Assembly: GCA_964628235.1 (NCBI GenBank)
Contig: CAZVLU010000014.1
Location: 4,989 to 68,988 of the forward strand
Length of the DNA: 64,000 bases
Direction of reading: 5' to 3'
Source: CAMAVH01 sp964628235
GTDB taxonomy: Bacteria > Pseudomonadota > Alphaproteobacteria > SMXQ01
Below are positions 11,039 through 19,799 of the stretch, one piece after another. The notes below the pieces were generated by a model that was given only the letters and a program-made list of their open reading frames with translations, ran no database searches and was not told the DNA's origin. Position 1 is the first letter of the stretch. Each line of letters starts with the position of its first letter. The position numbers and the translations under genes were made by a program.

Positions 11039-11800
11039 CTATTCGGCCTTGGGCCGCAGCACATGGTCATGGTCGGCGGCATAGAGACGGCTTTCCGCCG
11101 CGCCATGGCTGCCGAGATCGCGTCCGACCAGGATCAGCGCCGTGCGGGTGATGCCGCTGGTCTTCGCCATCTCGCGGATCGTCGCCAACGTGCCCTTGAG
11201 GATCATCTCGTCCGGCCAGGTCACGCGATAGGCGACGACGCAGGGGCAATCGGTGCCGTAATGCGGCGTCAGCTCGCGCACCACCTTGGCGAGATTGTTG
11301 ATCGAGAGATGAATGGCCAGAACCGCACCGCTCGCGCCGAGCTTGGCCAAATCTTCACCCGGCGGCATGGCCGAGGCGCGCACGGCGGTGCGCGTGAGAA
11401 TCACCGTTTGGCTCCGCTCGGGCAGGGTCAGCTCGCATTTGAGCGCCGCCGCCGCCGCCGCATAGGCCGAGACGCCCGGCGTGATGTCGTAGGGGATCTT
11501 CAAAGCGTCGAGCCGTGCCATTTGCTCGGCGATGGCGCCATAAAGCGACGGATCGCCCGAATGGACACGCGCGACCTCCTCGCCCTTGCCGTGGGCCTCT
11601 GTGATCAGCGCCATGATCTCGTCGAGATGCAGCGATGCTGAATCGACGACGCGCGCGCTGCTGGCCGCTTCCTCGACCACTTCGCGCGGCACGAGGGAGC
11701 CGGCATAGATCACCAGCGGGCAGCAGCGGATGAGATTGAGCGCGCGTAGCGTGATGAGATCGGGAGCGCCGGGGCCGGCGCCGATGAAATGCACGGTCAT
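11039..11800 (-). CDS. cobM: Precorrin-4 C11-methyltransferase
   Basis: CobM/CbiF adds the methyl group at C11 of (cobalt-)precorrin-4. It has 253 residues with the methylase start VHFIGAGPGAPDLITLRA, the VHSGDPSLYGAI loop and PGVSAYAAAAAAL. Its ATG overlaps the stop of cbiG/cobJ by 4 bp (ATGA), placing it last in the operon cbiX-cobH-cobL-cobI-cbiG/cobJ-cobM. It converges with cobK, with 9 bp between the stop codons. Confidence 0.96.
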   Translation of the reverse strand: MTVHFIGAGPGAPDLITLRALNLIRCCPLVIYAGSLVPREVVEEAASSARVVDSASLHLDEIMALITEAHGKGEEVARVHSGDPSLYGAIAEQMARLDALKIPYDITPGVSAYAAAAAALKCELTLPERSQTVILTRTAVRASAMPPGEDLAKLGASGAVLAIHLSINNLAKVVRELTPHYGTDCPCVVAYRVTWPDEMILKGTLATIREMAKTSGITRTALILVGRDLGSHGAAESRLYAADHDHVLRPKAE

Positions 11801-13605
11801 TTTTTTGCTTTCAAGTGCTTCACGGCATAGCCGCGCGGCGTATAGAGCCAGTCTTGCGTGCCACGCTTCATGGCCTTGCTGGTCGAGGCGCCGATCATCA
11901 CCAGCGTCGTCATGCCGGCGGATTCGGCGCGCAAATCTTTCAGCGCGATAGTTTGCAGCTTCTCGGTGGGCCGGCCGAGATCATGGGCGAGCAGGACCGG
12001 CGTCTGGGGCCCGCGCGCCGCCATCAAGATGTCGCGTGCCGTGATAATCAGTTCACGCCGCCGCAGAGACACCGGATTGTAGAGCGCGACAACGAAATCG
12101 CCGGCTGCCGCGGCGCGCAAGCGCTGTTCGATGGCGGTGCGCGGCGTCAGCAGGTCCGACAGCGAAATGGCGCAGAAATCATGGCCCAACGGCGCGCCGG
12201 CGCGCGCGGCGGCCATCTGCATGGCGGAAATGCCGGGCCGCACATGGATGGCGACGCGATTCCAGGCCGGCTTGTCGGCGCGATCCAACATTTCGAACAA
12301 GGGTGCCGCCATGGCGTATATGCCCGGATCGCCCGACGAGATCAGCGCGACGCGCTTGCCCTTGGCGGCGAGATCGAGCGCGAGTTTCACGCGCGCTTCT
12401 TCCGCGCCCAACGGCAACGCATGGCGCGCGGCTGCGGCGATCAGATCGCCCGCGAGATCGAGATAGAGTTGGTAGCCGACCACGTCGGTCGCCTGCAGCA
12501 AGGCCTCGCGCGCATCGGGCGTGAGGTAGGCGGCGTCGCCCGGGCCGAGGCCGACGATGTCGAGGCAGCCTTGCGGCGTGCCTACGCGCTCGCCGTCGAT
12601 GATCTTAGACGCGCGCGCGATGGCGACGGTAGCGCGTTTCGAGGCGGTCTTCGGGACGATCAAGGCCCCGCGCGCGCCGACGGCGGCGAGCGCCGCGCCT
12701 TCGGCGACGCCGTGGCAGCCGACCGCCTTGAAAACCACAGCGGAAGGGTTTTTCAAACGCGGCGTTTCGCGCTCGAGCTTCGCCGCCGTGAAGAAGCGCG
12801 CCGGCACGCCGAGATCGGCGGCGAGGGCATGAACCGCCGCCTCGTCGGCCTTGAGATCGAGCGAGACGACGCAGGAGACGGATTCGGGCGCCAGCTCTTG
12901 CGCCTTTAGGGTTTTGCGTGCGAGGGCGATCACTTCCTTGGCCGACACGCCGCGCTCGCTGCCGACGCCGATGGCTAGCGTGCGCGGATGATAGATCAGT
13001 TCCAGCTTGCCCGGCTTGGTCGCTTGATCGGTCACGCGCAATGTCACGCGCGCTTTGGCCGAAATCTTCAACTTGGCTTTCTTGAGCCAAGGCGCGTCGC
13101 CGACGAGGCGGGCCGGTTCGCCGGCGAGCAGCGCTGCGGCGACGGCTTTCGCGGCCTTCGGATTGGCGAGGCGGTAGCCCGCCGGCGGTTCGTCGAGCGC
13201 CAATCCGAGGGCGACGTCGCCGGCGGTGGTGACGGCGGCGCGGGTTTTGAGCGTTTTGGCGATGCGTTGTGCCAGCGCATTCGCCCCGTGATGACCGCCG
13301 AGCAAAGGCACCACCGATTTGCCGTCGGCGCTCAGCGCAATTACAGGCGGCTCGACGCGCTTGTCGGCGAGCAAGGGCGCTAGCGCGCGAATCAAGATGC
13401 TCGCCGCCATGACACCGACAATAGTCTGGCCATCGGCAAACAGTTTGCCGAGATGGGCGAGGGTCGCCGTGAAAGCGACATCGGCTTTGATGCGGGAGGA
13501 CAGGCCGTGGACCTTTGCGTCAGGCAGCGTCTTTTGCAGCTTGCGGGCGAGCGCCAGGCCCCCTTGATCGAGAACGATAATCGCAATGGGTTTGGGCGCG
13601 ATCAT
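11797..13605 (-). CDS. CbiG-CobJ fusion: cobalt-precorrin-5A hydrolase domain plus precorrin-3B C17-methyltransferase
   Basis: A 602-residue two-domain protein. Residues 1 to about 335 are CbiG/CobE-like: AIIVLDQGGLALARKL at the N-terminus, the LLGGHHGANALA block near 101-112, then the C-terminal CbiG part with IGVGSERGVS (about 212-221) and VGCHGVAEGAAL (about 296-307). Residues about 347 to 602 are CobJ/CbiH: LDIVGLGPGDAAYLTPDAR, SSGDPGIYAMA and PGISAMQMAAARAGAPLG. CbiG opens the ring-A lactone and releases the C20 fragment; CobJ contracts the ring. The ATG at 13605 overlaps the cobI stop (ATGA); an open frame continues upstream, but that stretch is only a shadow of cobI. Confidence 0.93.
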   Translation of the reverse strand: MIAPKPIAIIVLDQGGLALARKLQKTLPDAKVHGLSSRIKADVAFTATLAHLGKLFADGQTIVGVMAASILIRALAPLLADKRVEPPVIALSADGKSVVPLLGGHHGANALAQRIAKTLKTRAAVTTAGDVALGLALDEPPAGYRLANPKAAKAVAAALLAGEPARLVGDAPWLKKAKLKISAKARVTLRVTDQATKPGKLELIYHPRTLAIGVGSERGVSAKEVIALARKTLKAQELAPESVSCVVSLDLKADEAAVHALAADLGVPARFFTAAKLERETPRLKNPSAVVFKAVGCHGVAEGAALAAVGARGALIVPKTASKRATVAIARASKIIDGERVGTPQGCLDIVGLGPGDAAYLTPDAREALLQATDVVGYQLYLDLAGDLIAAAARHALPLGAEEARVKLALDLAAKGKRVALISSGDPGIYAMAAPLFEMLDRADKPAWNRVAIHVRPGISAMQMAAARAGAPLGHDFCAISLSDLLTPRTAIEQRLRAAAAGDFVVALYNPVSLRRRELIITARDILMAARGPQTPVLLAHDLGRPTEKLQTIALKDLRAESAGMTTLVMIGASTSKAMKRGTQDWLYTPRGYAVKHLKAKK

Positions 13606-14303
13606 CGGATGGAGTCCTCGGCGCGGCGCACCAGCACGATGGAGAAATAGGGCGCCGCGTCTTCGGCCAAGTCCGTCAGTTTGAACTGGCGCTGTTCGGC
13701 AAAGCCAATGCGCTCGATGTAATCGGCGCGCGCGAGCAGACCGGCGGCGGCCAAAGCGCGCTTGAGCTTCGGCAGATGGCGGCCGACCTTGAGCACGGCG
13801 GCGGCCTCGCAGGCTTGCAGGCGCGCGGTCAAGTCGGCTTCGGGGAGCGTCGCCGGAATCAGCGTCAGGCTCTCGTTGCCGGCGACCAGCGGCCGGTTCA
13901 ATGCGGCGGCGGCGGCGTTGAGCGAGGATATGCCGGGCACGACGACGACCGGCCAATCCTCGGCCAACCGGGCGAAGAGATACATGAAGGAGCCGTAGAG
14001 GAAGGGATCGCCTTCGCACAGGACGGCGACGTCGCGCCCGGCTTGCAGATGCGCGGCGATATCGCGCGCGGCCATGTCATAACGCTCCTCGTTGGCGTCA
14101 TGGGCGGCGCGGATGTCGATGGCGAAGGGCAGCTCTTTGCGTCCTTCTGGGATATGCGACGCCGCGATGTTGCGCGCCATGCTCTCGCCGGATGTCGTCG
14201 CCGGATAGGCAATGACGGGCGCCGCCTGCAGAACCTTCAGCGCCTTGAGCGTGATGAGATCGGGATCGCCTGGGCCGACGCCGAGGCCGTAGAGGGTGGC
14301 CAT
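13602..14303 (-). CDS. cobI: Precorrin-2 C20-methyltransferase
   Basis: CobI/CbiL methylates precorrin-2 (or its cobalt form) at C20. It has 233 residues with LYGLGVGPGDPDLITLKALK at the N-terminus, the loop LCEGDPFLYGSFMYL and PGISSLNAAAAALNRPL. It starts 3 bp after cobL and overlaps the next gene by 4 bp, in the compact overlapping operon led by cbiX. Confidence 0.96.
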   Translation of the reverse strand: MATLYGLGVGPGDPDLITLKALKVLQAAPVIAYPATTSGESMARNIAASHIPEGRKELPFAIDIRAAHDANEERYDMAARDIAAHLQAGRDVAVLCEGDPFLYGSFMYLFARLAEDWPVVVVPGISSLNAAAAALNRPLVAGNESLTLIPATLPEADLTARLQACEAAAVLKVGRHLPKLKRALAAAGLLARADYIERIGFAEQRQFKLTDLAEDAAPYFSIVLVRRAEDSIR

Positions 14304-14306
14304 GGT

Positions 14307-15509
14307 TCAGCCCTTGATGCTGTGGAGTTGCGTGATGGGAAGCAACGCGCGCCAGCCGCGCGATTCTTGCTCGTCGATACGCGAGATGGCGATGCAGATC
14401 AAGTCGCCACCATGCAACGAGCGATGTTTGACCAGGGCGGCGAGGCTGGCATCGGTGACGGCGTTGGCGACGAGGCGTCCGCCGGCGGGCAAAGCGGCCC
14501 AGCAGGCTTCCAACAACCCTGGCGCGCTGATGCCGCCGCCAAGAAAGATCGCGTCGGGCGGCGGCAGGCCGGCGAGCGCCGCCGGCGCTTCGCCGCGGAC
14601 GATCTGCAGGTCGGGCGCGCCGAGCGCCAGGGCGTTGCGGGCGATGCGGTCGGCGCGGACGGGATCGCGTTCGATGGCGACCGCTTTCATGGTCGGATCA
14701 GCGCGCAGCCATTCTATGGCGATGGAGCCGGCGCCGGCGCCGACGTCCCACAGCATCTCGCCGGGCTTGGGCGCGAGGGTCGAGAGCGTCACGGCGCGGG
14801 TCTCGCGCTTGGTGATCTGGCCGTCATGTTCGAAGGCGTCGTCGGGCAGACCCGGCGTGAGCGGTCGCAGGATCGGCGCGGGGCCGGGCAGACATTCGAC
14901 GGCGAGCGTCACCAAATCGCGGGTGCGCGGCACGGCCCATTGGTCGGCGCTGGCGGCGATGACGGTTTCATCGAGCCCGCCGAGATGCTCGAAGGCGGCG
15001 ATGCGGCTCGGGCCGAAGCCGCGCGCCGTCAGCAGGGCGGCGAGATCGGCGGCAGTCGCGCCGTCCTGCGTCAGGATCAGCAGCTTTGCGCCGGGCTGGA
15101 TATGGCGCTGCAATGCCGCGAGCGGACGGCCATGGACGGACAAATCGACCGCATCCTGGCGCGCCCACATCATGCGGGCGCAGGCTAGGGTGAAGGCCGA
15201 GTGATGCGGGATCACGCGTAACTCGCCTGGCGCGAAGCGGCGGAGAAAGGTCGCGGCGATGCCGTAATGCAGCGGATCGCCGCTGGCCAGCGCGACGACG
15301 CGTTTGCCGCGATATTCGGCGAGCTTGTCGAGCGCCGCTTCGATCGGCGATTGCATCGCGATGCGCGGCGCGCCGGTGTGAGGCGCCATCTCCAACTGGC
15401 GGTCGCCGCCGGTCAGCACTTCGGCATTGTCGATCAGGGTGCGCAAAGCTGGCGGCAAATCGTCCAACCCATCGACGCCGACGCCGATCACGGTGAGCCA
15501 GGGATTCAC
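14307..15509 (-). CDS. cobL: Precorrin-6B C5,15-methyltransferase (decarboxylating), CbiE-CbiT fusion
   Basis: CobL methylates C5 and C15 and decarboxylates the C12 acetate side chain. The 400-residue protein joins an N-terminal CbiE domain (TVIGVGVDGLDDLP, residues about 5-18; ASGDPLHYGIAATF) to a C-terminal CbiT SAM methyltransferase domain (LWDVGAGAGSIAIEW, then AIERDPVRADRI). This fusion is the usual form in proteobacteria with CobL. Its ATG overlaps the cobH stop by 4 bp and it ends 3 bp before cobI. Confidence 0.96.
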   Translation of the reverse strand: MNPWLTVIGVGVDGLDDLPPALRTLIDNAEVLTGGDRQLEMAPHTGAPRIAMQSPIEAALDKLAEYRGKRVVALASGDPLHYGIAATFLRRFAPGELRVIPHHSAFTLACARMMWARQDAVDLSVHGRPLAALQRHIQPGAKLLILTQDGATAADLAALLTARGFGPSRIAAFEHLGGLDETVIAASADQWAVPRTRDLVTLAVECLPGPAPILRPLTPGLPDDAFEHDGQITKRETRAVTLSTLAPKPGEMLWDVGAGAGSIAIEWLRADPTMKAVAIERDPVRADRIARNALALGAPDLQIVRGEAPAALAGLPPPDAIFLGGGISAPGLLEACWAALPAGGRLVANAVTDASLAALVKHRSLHGGDLICIAISRIDEQESRGWRALLPITQLHSIKG

Positions 15510-16156
15510 GGCGACGGCGCGTTGGTCAGCGCGTCGCCAGCCAGGGCGTTGACGGCGGCGGCGGCGAGCGCGCTGCCGCCGAAGCGGCCGCGCAGGGTCA
15601 CGAAGGGAATGTCGCCGGCATCGCGGATCAAAGCATCCTTCGATTCGGCGGCGCCGACGAAGCCGATGGGAAAGCCGAGGATCAAGGCCGGCTTGGGCGC
15701 GCCCTCACCCAGCAGTTCGAGCAAGCGAAAGAGCGCGGTCGGCGCGTTGCCGATGGCGACGATGGCGCCCGCCAGATGCGGCTGCCAAAGATCGACGGCT
15801 GCTGCCGTGCGGGTGTTGCCGATGCGGTGGGCGATGGCGTCGACGTCTGCATGGTCGAGCGTGCAGATGATTGGGTTCGCGGCGGGCAGGCGGGCGCGGA
15901 TGATGCCTTCGGCGGTCATGCGGCCATCGCACAGGATCGGCGCGCCGGCCAGAAGCGCGGCACGGCCCATCGCCAAAGCGCCGGGTGATGCGACGATGTC
16001 CTTGGCAATATCCGGCAGGGCGCAGGCGTGGATCAAGCGCAGCGCCAAAGGTCGCAGGTCCGAGGCCAGATGCGACAGATCTACGGCTTGCTCGACCGCC
16101 GCCTGGCTGGCGCGATAGATCGCCTGCGGGTCGCGGATATAGTCGTAGGCGGTCAT
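15506..16156 (-). CDS. cobH: Precorrin-8X methylmutase
   Basis: CobH/CbiC moves the methyl group from C11 to C12, giving hydrogenobyrinate or cobyrinate. It has 216 residues. The conserved active-site histidine sits in RLIHACALPDIA (about residue 43), followed by the family motifs CDGRMTAEGI and IGNAPTALFRLLEL and by GFPIGFVGAAESK. It lies 6 bp downstream of cbiX and overlaps cobL by 4 bp. Confidence 0.97.
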   Translation of the reverse strand: MTAYDYIRDPQAIYRASQAAVEQAVDLSHLASDLRPLALRLIHACALPDIAKDIVASPGALAMGRAALLAGAPILCDGRMTAEGIIRARLPAANPIICTLDHADVDAIAHRIGNTRTAAAVDLWQPHLAGAIVAIGNAPTALFRLLELLGEGAPKPALILGFPIGFVGAAESKDALIRDAGDIPFVTLRGRFGGSALAAAAVNALAGDALTNAPSP

Positions 16157-16162
16157 GTGGCT

Positions 16163-17185
16163 TTAGCCGCGCGGACCATGCGGATGGGCATGGTCATGAT
16201 CATGCGTAGGGTCATGCGGATGATCGTGGCCATGGACGTGTCCGTGGCCGTCATGATCATGATGATCATGGCTGTCGCCGGGCGCGCGGACATGATGGTG
16301 ATGGCCGACCTGGGCTTGGCCGGCGGCGGCCTCGTAACCCAGCACCTGCTCGCGGTATTTGCACAGGCGGCAGTTCATCACGTTCATGCCGATGTCGGTC
16401 TCGCCCATGCGCTCGACGATGGTCTCGATCACCAGCGGGTGGTCTTTCAAGTAATCGGCCTTGAGAATTTCGATCTCGGGATGGCGCAGGGCGGCCTCGT
16501 CGGCGGCCGCATAGACGCGTTTCACCAGCACGCCGGTGAACAGGAAATAGGGAAAGACGACGATGCGCTTGAAGCCGAGCCTCGCGGCGCGGTCGAGCGC
16601 CGCGCCGACTTTCGGCTCGGTGACGCCGGAGAAAGCGACTTCGGCCCAGCCGTAGCCGAGGCCCTCCCACAACATGCGCGCCAGCTTCGAGATATTGCCG
16701 TTGGCGTCGGGATCGTTGGTGCCGCGGCCGACGACGAGCAATAGGCTGTCGGCGCGGGCGATGCCGCGGGCGGACATTTCCTCGGCTTCCGTGATGCGCG
16801 CGGCGGCGGCGGCGATCAATTTCGGCTCGAGCGCCAATTCGCGGCCGAATTCGACGGCGACGTCGGGCCGGATGGCGGCGAAGCTGTTGAGCTCCGAAGG
16901 AATGTCGTTCTTCACATGGCCGGCGGCGAACAGCATGATCGGCAGCGCGATGATCTTGCGTGCCCCCTGATCGTAGAGCGCATCGAGGCTGCTGCCGATG
17001 TTGGGAGACGCGAATTCGAGATAACCCCGCTCGACCGGCATCGGCGCCAAACGCCGGGTCACGGCCTGGCGAAAGGTCTCGAACTCGGCGACGCCTTCGC
17101 CATCGCGGCTGCCGTGGCCGCAGAGCAGCACGGCGGTTTTCGCGTCGTTCATTCTTGTGTCGCTCATTTTCGTTTCGGGAGTCAT
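16163..17185 (-). CDS. cbiX: Sirohydrochlorin cobaltochelatase, long CbiX with His-rich tail
   Basis: CbiX inserts Co2+ into sirohydrochlorin, the early-cobalt step. The 340-residue protein has two chelatase half-domains. The first contains VLLCGHGSRDGEG and the second LLVVGRGTNDPDANGNI. The long form also has an MNCRLCKYREQ motif (a CxxC of the type linked to an Fe-S cluster or metal site). The last about 45 residues are dominated by His and Asp (for example SHDHHDHDGHGHVHGH), probably a metal reservoir. The nucleotide sequence of the tail looks repetitive for that reason only. It is first in an overlapping operon and is divergent from cbiB. The start at 17185 is uncertain; alternative in-frame ATGs lie at 17167 and 17152. 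Confidence 0.93.
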   Translation of the reverse strand: MTPETKMSDTRMNDAKTAVLLCGHGSRDGEGVAEFETFRQAVTRRLAPMPVERGYLEFASPNIGSSLDALYDQGARKIIALPIMLFAAGHVKNDIPSELNSFAAIRPDVAVEFGRELALEPKLIAAAAARITEAEEMSARGIARADSLLLVVGRGTNDPDANGNISKLARMLWEGLGYGWAEVAFSGVTEPKVGAALDRAARLGFKRIVVFPYFLFTGVLVKRVYAAADEAALRHPEIEILKADYLKDHPLVIETIVERMGETDIGMNVMNCRLCKYREQVLGYEAAAGQAQVGHHHHVRAPGDSHDHHDHDGHGHVHGHDHPHDPTHDHDHAHPHGPRG

Positions 17186-17235
17186 GGCTTGCCTTTGTGA
17201 TGGACGGCGCAGGGCCGAATCCCCAGGATGCGGCC

Positions 17236-18273
17236 ATGCTGACCGATCTTCTGAGCTCTGAGTTTACCGTATCGACGCAGCAGATGCTGCGGGATCTCGT
17301 GCCGGGGCCGGGCGGCCCGCCGCCGGCGCTGTTGTTGCTGCTCGCCTTGATGCTGGACTGGCTCACGGCCGGATTCGGCTGGCTGTGGCGCGCGCTGCCG
17401 CATCCAGTCGCCGCGATCGGCGCTCTGGTCGGCGGGTTGGAACGCCGGCTCAACCGTGATGGGCGTTCGGTCGGCGCCTTGCGCACGCGCGGCGCATTGA
17501 CGGTGCTGATCGTCGTCGGCCTGGCGGCGGGCATCGGCTGGGCTCTGGCCTATGCTGGCGGCTTGCTCCCCTACGGCTGGCTGATCGAGCTGTTCGTCGT
17601 CACCGTGCTGTTGGCGCAACGCAGTCTGTTCGCCCATGTGCACCGCGTCGGCAAGGCGCTGCGGCTGAACGGCCTCGAAGGCGGCCGCGCGGCGGTCGCC
17701 CATATCGTCGGCCGTGACGTGACGGCGCTCGACGAATACGGCGTGGCGCGCGCCGCCATCGAAAGCGGCGCGGAGAATTTCAGCGACGCGGTGGTGGCGC
17801 CAGTGTTCTGGTATCTGCTGCTCGGCCTGCCGGGCATGCTGGCTTACAAGGCGGTCAACACGCTCGACAGCATGATCGGCTATCGCACGCCGCGTTATGA
17901 GCAGTTCGGCAAGGTTGCGGCTCGGCTTGATGACGCCGCGAATTTGATCCCGGCGCGGCTGTCGGCCTTGATTTTGGCTTTGGCCGCGCTCGCCACGCCG
18001 ACGGCGAACGCCTGGCGCGCCCTCGTCACGGTGTTGCGCGACGCTAAGAAGCATCGCTCGCCCAACGCCGGTTGGCCGGAAGCGGCGATGGCCGGCGCGC
18101 TCGATCTGGCGCTCGCCGGCCCCCGGCCCTATCACGGCCAGATGCAGCGGAGCCCTTGGATCGGGACGGGACGCGCGCGCGCCACGCCGCACGACATCAC
18201 GCGCGCCTTGTACCTCTATGTCGTCGCCTGCCTGTTGGTGGTCGCGGCGAGCGCTGTGACGGCGCTGGTCTAG
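17236..18273 (+). CDS. cbiB: Adenosylcobinamide-phosphate synthase
   Basis: CbiB (CobD in the Pseudomonas naming) joins the aminopropanol linker to adenosylcobyric acid in the inner membrane. I chose the ATG at 17236 because AGGA lies 7 bases before it, giving 345 residues; an ATG at 17200 is also in frame. The conserved LPHPVAAIGALVGGLERRLN follows the first hydrophobic segment. Other family blocks are ENFSDAVVAPVFWYLLLGLP, KAVNTLDSMIGYRT and HRSPNAGWPEAAMAGAL. Several membrane segments are evident. It is divergent from cbiX and converges with cobQ, with 7 bp between them. Confidence 0.95.
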   Translation: MLTDLLSSEFTVSTQQMLRDLVPGPGGPPPALLLLLALMLDWLTAGFGWLWRALPHPVAAIGALVGGLERRLNRDGRSVGALRTRGALTVLIVVGLAAGIGWALAYAGGLLPYGWLIELFVVTVLLAQRSLFAHVHRVGKALRLNGLEGGRAAVAHIVGRDVTALDEYGVARAAIESGAENFSDAVVAPVFWYLLLGLPGMLAYKAVNTLDSMIGYRTPRYEQFGKVAARLDDAANLIPARLSALILALAALATPTANAWRALVTVLRDAKKHRSPNAGWPEAAMAGALDLALAGPRPYHGQMQRSPWIGTGRARATPHDITRALYLYVVACLLVVAASAVTALV

Positions 18274-18280
18274 CGCGGCG

Positions 18281-19798
18281 CTAGTCATCGTCGCTCTCGC
18301 GGCGGGCGCTGGCGATCTCGAGCAGCCGCTCGACATCGACATGGTCGGCGATATGGGCGGCGAGCTTGTCGAGCGTCGCGTCGATCAGCGCGTCGTAATT
18401 GTCGAGGCGCGAGGCGACGCCGAGTTCGGCGAGAAAGGCGCGGCGGAAGGCGTCGGCGCCGAACAGGCCGTGCAGATAGGTGCCGGCGATGCGGCCGTCT
18501 TCCGAACGAGCTCCCTCCGCCTGGTTGCCGATCATGGCGAAGGGCTTGTCGCGGCCCGGTCCGTCGCTGACGCCCATGTGCATTTCGAAGCCGGCGACCG
18601 GTTGGCCGCTCGCCAGATGGCTGCCGGAGACATGGCGCAGCGCCTTGGTCGCCGTCATCTCGGTGTCGATGTCGAGCAGGCCGAGGCCTGGCGTGTCGCC
18701 AGCGGGGCCTTCGAGACCCAAGGGATCGCGCACGACGCGGCCGAGCATCTGATAGCCGCCGCAGATGCCGAAGACCTTGCCGCCGCGTTCCAAATGCGCG
18801 GCGATGTCGGTGTCCCAGCCCGACTCGTACAGCGTCTGCAAGTCGGCGCGCGTCGCTTTCGAGCCGGGCAGCAGGATCATGTCGGCGGGCGGCAGCGGCT
18901 CGCCGGGCATGACGATGGTGAGGCGCACATTGGGCTCGGCGGCGAGCGGGTCGAGATCGTCGAAATTGCCGACACGCGGCCAGCAGGGCGCCACGATGCG
19001 GACGGTCTTCTCGCGCTTGGCGTCGTCATTGTCATGGACATGCGTCGAGCGCATCTCGGTGCGGCTCGGCAGGGCCATGCCGTCTTCCGCCGGCAGTTTG
19101 TTGGCATCTTGAAACCACGGCAGCACGCCGAGGCAAGTCCAGCCGGTGTGCGCCTCGATGATGTCGATGGCGGGCGCAAAGAGCGCCGCGTCGCCGCGAA
19201 ACTTGTTGATGATATAGCCCTTCACGCGCGCCCGCTCGCTCTCCGATAGCAACGCATGGGTGCCGACGAGTGAGGCGAGGACGCCGCCGCGCTCGATGTC
19301 GGCGACCAGGATCACCGGCAAGTCGGCGGCTTCGGCGAAGCCCATGTTGGCGATGTCGTCGGCGCGCAAGTTCGCTTCGGCCGGGCTGCCCGCCCCTTCG
19401 GCGACGATGAGTTCGGCATCGGCTTCGAGGCGCACGAAGCTTGCCAGCACAGCCGGCATCAGCTTGGCCTTGAGATTGCGATAATCGGCGGCGCTGGTCG
19501 CCCCCTGTGCCTGGCCTTGCACCACGACCTGCGCCGTGCGTTCGCCTTGCGGCTTCAACAGCACCGGGTTCATGTCGGAGAGAGACGGGGTGCGGCAGGC
19601 TTTGGCTTGCAGCGCTTGGGCGCGGCCGATCTCGCCGCCGTCGAGGGTGACAGCGGCGTTGTTCGACATGTTCTGCGGCTTGAAGGGACGCACGGCGAGT
19701 CCGCGGTCGGCGAACAGGCGACAGAGGCCGGCGGCGACGAGGGACTTGCCGACGTCGGACCCGGTGCCTTGCAGCATGATCGCCGCCGCTTTCGTCAT
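18281..19798 (-). CDS. cobQ: Adenosylcobyric acid synthase (glutamine-hydrolysing)
   Basis: CobQ/CbiP amidates side chains b, d, e and g of adenosylcobyrinic acid a,c-diamide. The 505 residues start with the P-loop MLQGTGSDVGKSLVAAGLCR and contain RPFKPQNMSNNAAV and IVAEGAGSPAE. The C-terminal amidotransferase-like domain has the cysteine in VFGICGGYQMLG and a late histidine in GTYLHGLF. It is last in the riboswitch-led operon, one base downstream of cobO. Confidence 0.97.
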   Translation of the reverse strand: MTKAAAIMLQGTGSDVGKSLVAAGLCRLFADRGLAVRPFKPQNMSNNAAVTLDGGEIGRAQALQAKACRTPSLSDMNPVLLKPQGERTAQVVVQGQAQGATSAADYRNLKAKLMPAVLASFVRLEADAELIVAEGAGSPAEANLRADDIANMGFAEAADLPVILVADIERGGVLASLVGTHALLSESERARVKGYIINKFRGDAALFAPAIDIIEAHTGWTCLGVLPWFQDANKLPAEDGMALPSRTEMRSTHVHDNDDAKREKTVRIVAPCWPRVGNFDDLDPLAAEPNVRLTIVMPGEPLPPADMILLPGSKATRADLQTLYESGWDTDIAAHLERGGKVFGICGGYQMLGRVVRDPLGLEGPAGDTPGLGLLDIDTEMTATKALRHVSGSHLASGQPVAGFEMHMGVSDGPGRDKPFAMIGNQAEGARSEDGRIAGTYLHGLFGADAFRRAFLAELGVASRLDNYDALIDATLDKLAAHIADHVDVERLLEIASARRESDDD

Positions 19799-19799
19799 T

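Noticed and set aside
16163..16280. Short catg/atcatg-type repetitive DNA
   Set aside because: It encodes the His/Asp tail of CbiX, so codon repetition explains it.
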